64,000 nt of DNA from Photorhabdus akhurstii (GCF_018448925.1 NZ_RCWE01000005.1:124001-188000), one strand, 5' to 3'. Positions 47,061 through 55,179 are shown, counted from the stretch's first letter. A program made the numbers and translations. The notes: generated from the sequence alone by a model not told the origin.

Positions 47061-47793
47061 CGAGACTGTAATTTAAATTATGTAATCTTTTATCTAATTT
47101 AAGTTCTGAGGGTTTAATCTTCATAGGCTCACTTAGAGCCAGGACATTTTTTCTTTTCTCCCCTCGAAGGATAGTAGTCAATGTGCTGATTTCAGCGAGT
47201 TTGTCAGGAAGTTGAGTCGATTCGAGCATGGCTTCTTGGGTTTTTAAAGCATTCTCAATGACTCTATTTTCGGTTTCAATTTCTTGCTTTCGTCTTTTTA
47301 AATATTCTATTTCTTTGTCTAATGTATTGAATTCATTGATTTGCTCTTGAGTGGATAAAAAATTATCGATTATTTTTTCGTTCTCTTGAATTGAGTGCTC
47401 AAGTTTTGAGTTTTGCTCAGTTAGTTCCTTTTGTTTTTCTAAAAGAACTTGGTGAGCATCTTCATCGGATTGCTTTTTTATTTCATCTATTCTTTCTTTT
47501 GCTTTCTTTTTCTCTATTTCAATGCTTTTAATTTCATTATTTAACTCTTCTTTCTTTTGAAGAATTAATCGTTCATGATCCTTTAATTCATTATTTAATG
47601 ACGCTTTTTTGGATTCGAATTGATCTTCTAATTCTTTGTTTTTCTCTTTGAGTAGAAAGTCTCTATTTTTATCAAAATATTTATCTAAGTACAGCCTTCC
47701 GTCTCTAGTTTCAGCTAAGAATTCATTTATTATTTCACTACCGTAATCACTTTTATCAAGAAACTCTGATAACAAATTTCTTAATCTTGTCAT
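47050..47793 (-). CDS. Coiled-coil protein, probably truncated at the C-terminus
   Basis: 247 aa. A short N-terminal globular part (MTRLRNLLSEFLDKSDYGSE, RDGRLYLDKYFDKN) is followed by a charged coiled coil over about residues 50-190 (KKEELNNEIKSIEIEKKKAK, LDKEIEYLKRRKQEIETEN), and the last part ends LHNLNYSLVFC right at the end of repeat block R2. Similar N-terminal coiled-coil organisation occurs in large ATPases, so the rest may have been lost when the duplicated block formed. The start overlaps a short direct-repeat run (TTCATTCT units). No family recognised. Confidence 0.55.
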   Translation of the reverse strand: MTRLRNLLSEFLDKSDYGSEIINEFLAETRDGRLYLDKYFDKNRDFLLKEKNKELEDQFESKKASLNNELKDHERLILQKKEELNNEIKSIEIEKKKAKERIDEIKKQSDEDAHQVLLEKQKELTEQNSKLEHSIQENEKIIDNFLSTQEQINEFNTLDKEIEYLKRRKQEIETENRVIENALKTQEAMLESTQLPDKLAEISTLTTILRGEKRKNVLALSEPMKIKPSELKLDKRLHNLNYSLVFC

Positions 47794-47797
47794 TCTT

Positions 47798-47986
47798 TCA
47801 TTCTTTCATTCTTTCATTATTACTTATTGCTTTATTTTTCTTAACATATTCTTCAATGCCTTGTGATAAACGTTGTGCTTCACTTTTTCCTAGTAAAAAA
47901 TTTTTTCCTTTTCCGAAATTATTCTTTGTAAAGTAAGATATTAATCTTACGTCTGAGATGTAATCAATTTTCTTATATTGAATTAC
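47798..47986 (-). pseudogene. 3' remnant of a gene upstream of the coiled-coil gene
   Basis: 62 open codons without a start codon (YISDVRLISYFTKNNFGKGK, then LGKSEAQRLSQGIEEYVKKN) ending in NNERMKE. The stop lies 4 bp upstream of the coiled-coil gene start, an operon-like arrangement, so this was probably the partner gene whose 5' part is gone. Family unknown. Confidence 0.45.
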
Positions 47987-48110
47987 CTATACTTCTTTTA
48001 GATTCTTTATGAATTTTTTTTAATCCAAGATCTTTTTAGGTGGTTGTTTGGTAGTCAATGTGGTTTTTTTATTAATTTTATAGTTAAAAATTAACAAATT
48101 TTTTGTTTTT

Positions 48111-48127
48111 TTCGAGTCTGGCCTTCG
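48111..48127 (+). other. att-like near-copy of the leuX 3' end
   Basis: TTCGAGTCTGGCCTTCG differs at one base from the tRNA T-loop/acceptor sequence TTCGAGTCCGGCCTTCG at 25676-25692, in the same orientation. It directly adjoins repeat R1 copy B. Interpreted as the distal attachment scar of the leuX island. Confidence 0.55.
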
Positions 48128-48284
48128 TGCTATCTGAAAGCAAAGGGTTACAGAAACTTTCTCTCATTCAAGTAGAAGTAAATATGCTTTATCCTGAACG
48201 TGGTAAAGCAGGTATTATTAAGAAAAGCCGTTTTTGTCTATCAATGTGGTTTTAGAATCTGGGAAAAGAGGCAAGGGTACTATG
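48124..48284 (+). repeat. Direct repeat R1, copy B
   Basis: Matches 45349-45507 with scattered changes, for example GTGATAAAACAGG versus GTGGTAAAGCAGG. It starts at the att-like site and stops where transposase scraps begin. Confidence 0.85.
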
Positions 48285-48369
48285 TGTAACAGCTCGCGTT
48301 TAAAATTCAGCGGACTCGCATTTATCCGTTTTTTCGGCTCAAATTAATTGCAAATGAAATTCATCATAT

Positions 48370-48725
48370 TAATAGCCCAACCGCCAACATTCTGTCGCGC
48401 AACTCTGCCGTGCGAACCGGATCAAGCTGATTGTTAAACAATGCCCTGATTCCAGCGGGTTTGGCATCAAACCGACATTCCGCGATGCCCTTCTAAGTGT
48501 CAAGTTGTTATTTGCCTGGCGTGAATTTGACCGCTAAAAGTTCACCACAATCATTGATGACTAAATGAAGTTTAAAACCAGACTGTGCTGGTTTTTCCCC
48601 GACGAGCTACGCCAACAAAGACGCTATTTCGGGGGATGCGCAGGTTATGGCATACTGCTATTTTGGTGGAATCAATAAACGCCATACTGTCTGTTGGCAT
48701 TTGCTGAATTCGAATATACTCAAAT
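48370..48725 (-). pseudogene. Transposase remnant (DDE type, IS982-like)
   Basis: Minus-strand frames give IRIQQMPTDSMAFIDSTKIA, VCHNLRIPRNSVFVGVARRG, GFKLHLVINDCGELLAVKFT and PAGIRALFNNQLDPVRTAEL, split by stops and shifts. The GFKLHLVINDCGE segment is typical of IS982-like transposases. A related end sequence (CGGCTCA...AAATGAAATTCAT) recurs at 54811-54853. Confidence 0.6.
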
Positions 48726-48901
48726 ATGCTCCAGGAGGCCAAGCAGAGGATAAATCGAAATAGGTACAGAGATAGATCTGGATATGAGACTGTTGGAAAA
48801 TTTGAATCATGAATACTTCAAACATGATTTCTGCGTATATTGCTAATTATATTGCTAATAAAGTAGCGAATCCTTGAAATTACCAAATAGGGTATCACAA
48901 G

Positions 48902-49849
48902 ATGAAGATTCAACAAGTACCAGTCATAGAGTATAAGGATATTTCTACTGGCCATTTTGAAGTCAGCCAGTTTATTAGAATTTTGAAAAAGTTCGGACAT
49001 ATTCACATCACCAATATTACTGATCCAGCTTTTGTCATTGGGTCCGTACATCTAAAGCGTGTTGCTCAGCAACTATTTGATCTGCCAGACGAAATTAAAA
49101 TGCAGTTTTATATTGGTAACTCTGACGGTCATCGAGGATACGTTCCGGTTACTGAGAAAGGACAATATGCAGATGAAAAGGATCGAGTGTACGAGGCGTT
49201 TGATATTGGCCCCGCAGGTGGTGCGCCTGAATGGATTCTGAGCGGAGAAAATCGCTATCCAAGCCAGGTTTTAAACGCAAGCGAGGTTATCGATAGGTAT
49301 TTTGATTTTTCGCTTTCACTCGGGCGTTTGATCACTTCTGCGCTCATATCACATTACAGCCATCATGAAATCAACATTGTTGATGCAACCTGTAATCCAG
49401 CAAGCCAGCTCCGACTGATTCATTATCTTTCGCATGAGCCAGAAGAAATCCAACAGGCATCCAGCATGGGTGCCCATACAGACTATGAGTTTTTCACTCT
49501 TTTATTGCAGGATTCTCCGGGACTGTTCTATAGAATGAATAATAACGAGCCTTGGCAGGCCGTACCTGCAATGAAAAACTCTCTATTACTAATTGCGGGC
49601 GATGTACTGGAAGTACTTTCAAATGGAGAAATTCGCTCACTTATTCACCGGGTGTTGGCTAATGGTGATGAACGATATAGTTTTGCATTCTTTATGAACC
49701 TTAACCCTGATACACATCTAAAACGGCCAGGCGAACCTGATTTTAATATTGGTAATCATCTGATTTCACAACTGACTCGGGATTTCCCATATCTTCGCAG
49801 CAAAATAAATGCAACTTATAACCCCGTATTTGAGGAGAGAGCCAAGTGA
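48902..49849 (+). CDS. 2-oxoglutarate/Fe(II)-dependent oxygenase (isopenicillin N synthase-like)
   Basis: A 315-aa non-haem iron oxygenase. The N-terminal DIOX_N-type domain (VPVIEYKDIS, FGHIHITNITDPAFV) is complete. The C-terminal double-stranded beta-helix has the iron ligands HxD in MGAHTDYEFFTLLLQD near residue 200 and the distal His in RSLIHRVLANGDERYSFAFF near 257, where RYS supplies the 2-oxoglutarate-binding arginine. Substrate unknown. The stop overlaps a GTG that starts a truncated short-chain dehydrogenase, so this was probably the end of a small-molecule biosynthetic operon. Confidence 0.85.
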   Translation: MKIQQVPVIEYKDISTGHFEVSQFIRILKKFGHIHITNITDPAFVIGSVHLKRVAQQLFDLPDEIKMQFYIGNSDGHRGYVPVTEKGQYADEKDRVYEAFDIGPAGGAPEWILSGENRYPSQVLNASEVIDRYFDFSLSLGRLITSALISHYSHHEINIVDATCNPASQLRLIHYLSHEPEEIQQASSMGAHTDYEFFTLLLQDSPGLFYRMNNNEPWQAVPAMKNSLLLIAGDVLEVLSNGEIRSLIHRVLANGDERYSFAFFMNLNPDTHLKRPGEPDFNIGNHLISQLTRDFPYLRSKINATYNPVFEERAK

Positions 49850-49935
49850 GGAGATTTGAAAGTAAACGAGTGGTTGTAACTGGCGGGGCAAGTGGGATAG
49901 GAGAAGCGATCGCAAGGATAACACCATTCAGTTAA
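49846..49935 (+). pseudogene. Short-chain dehydrogenase/reductase, truncated
   Basis: 29 codons starting at GTG, overlapping the oxygenase stop. RFESKRVVVTGGASGIGEAI carries the NAD(P)-binding TGxxxGIG motif of the SDR family. The frame then runs into foreign DNA and stops; the other ~220 residues are absent. Confidence 0.8.
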
Positions 49936-50245
49936 GCATGTTTTGAATGAGGTAGCGAGTTTTCGACATACGGACGGTCCTGCTTTTGGGCCGTTTTTTT
50001 TCAGGCAAAATTATACTGCTTAACGCTTTCCCTCAGTGCTCTGAGTTTTTTGGAATGGTGCCGGGAGCAGCAATCGCACACCACAAAACTTCATCTTGAA
50101 TATCTCGTCATGCCTGAATAAAACTGATATGTAGTGGAGATACCCCGGTCCGCCACCTGCGCCAACGTCTTGAGCTTCGCCTTCTTTCGCGGGGCATACA
50201 CCACGTTGTAGGCTAATACTACAGCCGTAAATACCAGAAAAAAGT
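49936..50245. other. Transposase-like scraps downstream of the truncated SDR
   Basis: About 310 bp between the SDR break and repeat block R2 copy B. The minus strand can be read VFTAVVLAYNVVYAPRKKAK and LKTLAQVADRGIS without a start, like a transposase fragment. A hairpin-like GGTCCTGCTTTTGGGCC followed by eight T occurs at 49977-50000 and could be a terminator. No intact gene. Confidence 0.4.
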
Positions 50246-50274
50246 TAAAAAGAAGTGATTAAGGATTTTTAAAA

Positions 50275-50604
50275 GTGGATAAAAAACTTGATGTTATATT
50301 GATATTAAAAGAGAAAACACCAGAGGAAACGGGTTTTAAATTGATTAACCACATTAACCGCATTGGCGTTGATTTTAATATCATTAACATACCTATTATC
50401 CTATCTGATTTTAAACCTAAAAAAATTAAATACAGGAAAAATAAAAACCCAAGTGCTAATTTAATGAAAATGGAGGGGGTTAAATACAGGTTGGTAAATG
50501 GAAAAAACGATTATATTTACATGAACTATCCAATGAAAACCTTTTTACTACTATGTTTAATGTATTTATCAGCAATGGTGTTATTCTATTATTTTATATT
50601 TTAA
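50275..50604 (+). CDS. Small membrane-anchored protein, unknown function
   Basis: A 109-aa protein encoded in repeat block R2 copy B. A basic soluble N-terminal part (MDKKLDVILILKEKTPEETG, KPKKIKYRKNKNPSANLMKM) is followed by one C-terminal membrane helix (TFLLLCLMYLSAMVLFYYFIF). The copy in block A is disrupted by the 9-mer array and other changes, so only this one could be functional. No family recognised and no strong ribosome site. Confidence 0.45.
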   Translation: MDKKLDVILILKEKTPEETGFKLINHINRIGVDFNIINIPIILSDFKPKKIKYRKNKNPSANLMKMEGVKYRLVNGKNDYIYMNYPMKTFLLLCLMYLSAMVLFYYFIF

Positions 50605-51247
50605 CTAACCTGCTATGGCTATTTAAAAATGCAAATGCATGGATGGTGTAACTTTAATTGATTTATTAAATAAGTTAATTTTTAATAAAAATGATTAATT
50701 GAGTCTAAGTTTATTAACAGAGAGTTGAAAAGAAACCAGCATGTAAAATAATATTATTCGAACAGAATGATATGAAAGTATTTTATCACCGTTATTTTGT
50801 GAAGCAAACTGTAAAAAACAATGTAATAAAAAAGGGATAAAACGGTTGATCTGGCAAGATTTAAGTTCTGAAAAAGAGGTGGTTATCCGAAAAAACACAA
50901 AGGGGTATCTTTATATCATCAGATTATTTATTGGCTAATTCATGTAAAAAACAAATGGTGGTGGTCTATAAAAACTGTTTAAAATTATCTATAAGATAGT
51001 GTTAATAAAGATAAAAATCCGGGGTAACCTACGTTAGGTAAACGTAAAGTATGATATTTCATAATGATTAAACTTAGTGAAAAGCAAGTGTTAAAGTTTT
51101 ATGCTACTTAAAATCAGCGGTTAAAAAAATGACTTTTAATAATGGTTTAAAACCTGCTCATTATAAAGCCATTAATGGAAACTGAGAAACAAAAACTGGT
51201 TTGGTTATATTTATGTTTTCGGGTAAAAAGATAAATGATAATATGAG

Positions 51248-51327
51248 TCCGTTAATCCGTTAATCCGTTAATCCGTTAATCCGTTAATCCGTTAATCCGT
51301 TAATCCGTTAATCCGTTAATCCGTTAA
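51248..51327 (+). repeat. 10 perfect tandem copies of an 8-bp unit
   Basis: TCCGTTAA repeated 10 times without mismatch in block R2 copy B. The matching place in copy A (46916-46931) has only two units, so this array expanded in one copy. Confidence 0.97.
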
Positions 51328-51665
51328 TCTATTTTTAAAAATGAATCGCTTTAATAACGTTTTTAATCGGAGGGTAAAGTTTTTTATAAACCAGTTAAAT
51401 ATTCGATGAAAAAATCAGCATAACAAAATCCCCAGATAAATGATTTAACAGAATAATGTACAGACTCTTAAATACGTCAGTTTAAACTTGCTTTACCCTG
51501 TTTTAACCCATTGAATAGCATTTCTTTGCTATGATTTGATTTAAACCGTTTATCTCTTTTTATGTTTTTAACATGCTAAAATCAGTTTATGTCGTCGTTT
51601 TTAAAAACTATTTTCTCGCTCGATTAACGCTTAATTACCTGTTAAACCGTTATAATCTTGACAGG

Positions 51666-51800
51666 TTAATCCGTCGGAGCTTTCACCATCGTTGTATGAA
51701 TGGTATTAATAACAATATCAATCCAATCTAACGAAATACCATTCTTTTTAAGATCGCCCTCTGGTTTGTTGGTGGTATCGCTTTTATCTTGCCAATACCC
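51666..51800 (-). pseudogene. 3' coding remnant, unknown
   Basis: 44 open codons without a start, ending in a stop: YWQDKSDTTNKPEGDLKKNG and ISLDWIDIVINTIHTTMVKA. The composition is protein-like. It may be the C-terminus of a gene lost during rearrangement; no family recognised. Confidence 0.35.
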
Positions 51801-52034
51801 TTATATGTTCCCAATATACGGTAAGTGATTTATTGCTAGTAAATATTTTTAATTGATTGTAATTTCAATATGTTATTTTTCCATCAGGACCATACCAGCA
51901 TCATGTGTACATTAAGTATATCTTTAACTAGCGTGTCCAGTTTTTTGTAGATTGGCCTGACAAATGACAGGAAAAACTATTAGTATTGGGAAAATGATCA
52001 CTTTAGTTTGAAAACCGTTTTCAGGGAAATAGAA

Positions 52035-52787
52035 ATGTTACACGTAATTGCATGGCCTGATCTGCTTATTTGCATTTTTGTCGTTTTCTTTGCTTATCTG
52101 GTTTTTGGTATGGCCGGGTTTGGTTCTGCACTTATTGCTAGCCCCATTCTGGCATTTTATATTCCTATAGCGAAAATTGTTCCTATGCTTGCGTTGGTGG
52201 ATTTGACTGCCGCAGTGATTAATATTACCAGAGAGGGTAAGAAATCAGAGTTTAGTGAGATCAAGTTAGTTATTCCATTAATGGTTGTCGGTAGCTTGAT
52301 TGGCGCCGCTATTTTATTGATGGCCCGACCTAATGTTTTAGTTCTGGTGTTGGGGTTATTTGTTGTTTTCTATTCAATTTATTCGCTATTTTTCAGTAAA
52401 ACCTACCGTCAATTCCCCGCTAAAGCCGCCATTCCATTTGGGCTAAGTGGCGGTATTTTCAGTGCGCTATTTGGTAGTGGGGGTTTCCTTTATGCAATTT
52501 ATCTGACTGGGCGGATATCTGATAAGGAGGTTTTCAGGGTTACTCAGACGACTTTAATTGGTTTCAGTACCCTGACGAGAGTGATTATTTTTGTTTTCAT
52601 GGGTATCTATCTGGACACCTCATTTTTGTTATTGATACTGGTATTTATTCCAGCCATGTTGTTGGGGATCTATTTTGGCCGTCAGGTGACACTGAAAATC
52701 TCCAGAGAAACATTCTTGAAGTTTATCAATATTATTGTGCTGGCTTCGGGCTTAATGCTGATATATCGTTATATATTTACTCTTTAA
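52035..52787 (+). CDS. TauE/SafE (TSUP) family permease
   Basis: A 250-aa inner-membrane protein of the TSUP family, whose members move sulfite, sulfoacetate or related organosulfur anions. Seven or eight helices are visible. The glycine-rich family signature occurs in both halves (YLVFGMAGFGSALIASPIL near residue 20 and GLSGGIFSALFGSGGFLYAI near 140). The frame is open from a TTG at 52008, but AGGGA is 7 nt before ATG 52035. It precedes an MFS gene by about 110 bp; substrate not deducible. Confidence 0.85.
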   Translation: MLHVIAWPDLLICIFVVFFAYLVFGMAGFGSALIASPILAFYIPIAKIVPMLALVDLTAAVINITREGKKSEFSEIKLVIPLMVVGSLIGAAILLMARPNVLVLVLGLFVVFYSIYSLFFSKTYRQFPAKAAIPFGLSGGIFSALFGSGGFLYAIYLTGRISDKEVFRVTQTTLIGFSTLTRVIIFVFMGIYLDTSFLLLILVFIPAMLLGIYFGRQVTLKISRETFLKFINIIVLASGLMLIYRYIFTL

Positions 52788-52895
52788 AATAATAACTAAT
52801 CGGAATTAATATATTCAATATAATATTATTAATTTGTTGTTTTCAGTTCATTTCATATTTATTCTTTTTATTTTTGCTGGATAGATATAAATAAA

Positions 52896-54083
52896 ATGAA
52901 CAGTCGTGACTATAGAAATAATAATTTTTTTGCCATTTTTACTATTACTACGAGTGTCGCGGTTATTGGCATTGTCATTGGTTTGACGATCCCAATGATA
53001 GCGTTACGCTTGAATAGCCAAGGTATCGATGAGTTGTACATTGGTTTAATTTCTGCGGCTCCGGCGTTGGGGGTTCTTTTGAGTGCTCCGGTAGTCCAGA
53101 AAATTGTAGCTCTGGTAGGTAAGAAACACGCCATGATGATTGCAACAGGGGTTTCTGCTGGCAGTTTGCTCCCACTTTTGGGTTCGTTGCCGATGGAGGT
53201 GCTTTTTCCTCTGCGGCTAATGACTGGCGCTGCTAACGGGTTAATGATCTGTCTAGGTGAAACCTGGATTAATGAACTCTCTGAAGAGAATAAACGAGGC
53301 AGGGTATTGGCTGTTTATACGACGGTTTTTACTATCAGTCAGTTGCTTGGCCCTTCTATCATTGCTTTTTATGGTATTGAAGATAAAGCGCCGATATTGA
53401 TTTGTACTCTGATCCATATCATCTCCCTGGTACTTTTTGTCATGCTAGATCAGAAGAAAGGCGATAAATTGCCGCAACACAGTAAGAAATCCAATTTCTC
53501 TATTGTTCAATTTGTGAAGGTTGCACCGGCGATCTGTGGTGGTGTGCTGTTTTTCTCTTTTTTCGACGGGACCATTCTTTCTATGTTACCCATATATGGA
53601 ATGAGTTGTGGGTATGTCGAAGCCGTAGCTGCACTAATGATAAGTGTTGTTCTTGCTGGCGATGCATTGATGCAGCTCCCGTTTGGTTGGCTGGCGGATC
53701 ATATGAATCGTATGCGTTTGTACCAGATTTGTGGTGTAGCAACGCTCGGAGCAAGTACGTTACTGCCATTTGCTATGGCGCATCACTATCTTGTCTGGCC
53801 TCTGTTGATTGCTTTAGGGGCAACTGCGGGGGCTATCTACACCATTGCATTGGTCCAAATTGGTCAGTATTTTTCAGGAAATGATCTGATAGTGGCTAAT
53901 GCTGCGGCGGCTATGTTGTGGGGGATTGGCAGTTTGTTTGGGCCGCTGCTTGCCGGTATAGCGAGTTCAATGACGTCATCAGGTTTACCTGTTCTACTTG
54001 TCATCATTGCAGCACTGTTTCTGATTTCAACAATGGATCGGTTCAATCCACAGTGTGATAAAAGTGAAGTGTTCAGTCGATAG
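52896..54083 (+). CDS. MFS transporter (YcaD-like)
   Basis: A 395-aa permease with twelve predicted helices. Motifs are GLISAAPALGVLLSAPVVQK (loop 2-3), LMICLGETWINELSEENKRG and RVLAVYTTVFTISQLLGPSI, as in the YcaD/sugar-efflux-like branch, and GWLADHMNRMRLY in the second half. Substrate unknown. It may be co-transcribed with the TSUP gene upstream. Confidence 0.85.
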   Translation: MNSRDYRNNNFFAIFTITTSVAVIGIVIGLTIPMIALRLNSQGIDELYIGLISAAPALGVLLSAPVVQKIVALVGKKHAMMIATGVSAGSLLPLLGSLPMEVLFPLRLMTGAANGLMICLGETWINELSEENKRGRVLAVYTTVFTISQLLGPSIIAFYGIEDKAPILICTLIHIISLVLFVMLDQKKGDKLPQHSKKSNFSIVQFVKVAPAICGGVLFFSFFDGTILSMLPIYGMSCGYVEAVAALMISVVLAGDALMQLPFGWLADHMNRMRLYQICGVATLGASTLLPFAMAHHYLVWPLLIALGATAGAIYTIALVQIGQYFSGNDLIVANAAAAMLWGIGSLFGPLLAGIASSMTSSGLPVLLVIIAALFLISTMDRFNPQCDKSEVFSR

Positions 54084-54133
54084 CTGTACTGGTGTAAAAG
54101 CTGGCTGTGAATGGCAGTCAGCACTTATCCAAC

Positions 54134-54448
54134 TTAAATACCGTCAAAGAGGAAATCGAGTGCCGCTTTTACCTGATTACGGTATTGCGATGCATCGCAA
54201 AATTCAGCACCCAAAGCATGAACAGATATACTGGCTAGTTCGTGAGTCATGACAGCATATTCTTTATCGTCTATCAGCCTGATAAGGGGGATCATTCGAA
54301 CAGGGCGACTGCTGCCAGGATATTTTTCAATTGGCAGCAGTGGGATCACAATTCGGCGGTTTAACTGCCCGATAATGTCACTCGTGACGTCCAGCAACAG
54401 GGGATAAACAACAGTTTTCCCAGTATTACGATAAACGGTGAATTGCAT
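54134..54448 (-). CDS. ccdB: CcdB toxin (DNA gyrase poison)
   Basis: A 104-aa type II toxin acting on GyrA. It starts MQFTVYRNTGKTVVYPLLLD and contains VTSDIIGQLNRRIVIPLLPI and AVMTHELASISVHALGAEFC. The C-terminus is LFDGI where plasmid F CcdB ends FWGI; chromosomal CcdB proteins of the E. coli O157 type also end DGI, so this is a subfamily trait rather than clear inactivation. It lies two bases after ccdA. Confidence 0.92.
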   Translation of the reverse strand: MQFTVYRNTGKTVVYPLLLDVTSDIIGQLNRRIVIPLLPIEKYPGSSRPVRMIPLIRLIDDKEYAVMTHELASISVHALGAEFCDASQYRNQVKAALDFLFDGI

Positions 54449-54450
54449 CG

Positions 54451-54687
54451 CTAAAATGTCCTGTATTCATCACTGAAACAACCATGTTCGTCATGGAAAC
54501 GGTTTAATACCTCCAGAGCTTCCCTATTATCTTCCTGCCATTTCAGCGCCTCGCGATGGCGTAATTCGGCATCCAAGGCGGCGGTCAGTGTGGCACTAAA
54601 GTTAATACCTGCTTCACGTGCCCGGTTCAGTAAGCCTCGTTCTACAGTCATTGTGACGCTCTGTGTGTTGCGTTGTTTTGCTGTCAT
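54451..54687 (-). CDS. ccdA: CcdA antitoxin
   Basis: A 78-aa antitoxin. The N-terminal ribbon-helix-helix half (TQSVTMTVERGLLNRAREAG) binds the operator and the C-terminal half (WQEDNREALEVLNRFHDEHG) wraps CcdB. It is upstream of ccdB, the normal order. An inverted repeat before the gene is a likely self-regulated operator. Confidence 0.92.
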   Translation of the reverse strand: MTAKQRNTQSVTMTVERGLLNRAREAGINFSATLTAALDAELRHREALKWQEDNREALEVLNRFHDEHGCFSDEYRTF

Positions 54688-54711
54688 GATTTATCTCCGG
54701 TATTGAGTGTG

Positions 54712-54726
54712 CGTGTAGATTACACG
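54712..54726. promoter_or_regulatory. Inverted repeat upstream of ccdAB (candidate operator)
   Basis: CGTGTA-GAT-TACACG is a perfect 6-bp inverted repeat 25 bp upstream of ccdA, well placed for binding by the CcdA ribbon-helix-helix dimer. Confidence 0.55.
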
Positions 54727-55114
54727 TATATGGACACGAATTGTAGTTCTGAATGTCGGTTTTTTCGGCTTGTTCAGCGTTACCATTCGTTACTTGTAAC
54801 GGCTCGCATTTCATTTCGTCCGGCTCACAATAACTGTAAATGAAATTCATTTCATGGTGAAACTGTTGGATCTTCCTTGTCGTCTAAGGCTGAAACATTG
54901 TAATTAACTATCGTAAAAAGTTTAATCTCCAGAAGTCGTTCTTCTAATGTTTGGTGAAATAATACTGTTAGCTATTGATTTCGACACTATGATCACTGGA
55001 TAATCTTTCGCCTTAAATTCTCTCTCTGTTTTCTATTCTGAAAGCCAAACGATTGCTTTTATGTTTTGTTGAACCGATTGGTGCAATATTCATTAAGTGT
55101 TGCGTTATTAAGCA
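54727..55114. other. Intergenic region with IS-end remnant
   Basis: Between ccdA and the ghxP control region. 54795-54853 resembles 48286-48370 (GTAACGGCTCGCATTT, then CGGCTCA and AAATGAAATTCAT), probably the end of the same IS982-like element. No gene found. Confidence 0.45.
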
Positions 55115-55130
55115 AGGTAATCGTTTTCGT
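55115..55130 (+). promoter_or_regulatory. PurR-box-like site upstream of ghxP
   Basis: AGGTAATCGTTTTCGT matches the PurR consensus ACGCAAACGTTTGCGT at 12 of 16 positions, 50 bp before the chosen start. PurR control of the E. coli counterpart is recalled. Confidence 0.55.
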
Positions 55131-55179
55131 TTGATTAGGAAGCAGAAGAAGTACTATGAACATAATGCAGGGGAATGAC

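Larger units (their letters stand above)
25676..48127. mobile_element. Putative decayed genomic island at leuX
   Basis: Bounded on the left by the leuX 3' end (25676-25692) and on the right by a 17-bp near-copy of it (48111-48127, 16/17 identical, same orientation). An integrase remnant lies immediately after the tRNA, the usual layout of tRNA-integrated islands. Contents are the Qat defence operon, three decayed IS elements, a DUF3892 gene, the ferric citrate system and part of a duplicated AT-rich block. The right border is an inference from one short match. Confidence 0.5.
50246..51455 (+). repeat. Duplicated AT-rich block R2, copy B
   Basis: Counterpart of 45540-47060. It contains an intact 109-codon gene at its left end and a 10-copy 8-bp array near its right end; the middle is AT-rich and non-coding. 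It lies in the same orientation as copy A. Confidence 0.8.
50605..52034. other. AT-rich region downstream of the 109-aa gene
   Basis: About 1.4 kb. The first 850 bp are repeat block R2 copy B with the 8-mer array; the rest is AT-rich with one minus-strand coding remnant (51666-51800). No intact gene found. Confidence 0.55.
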
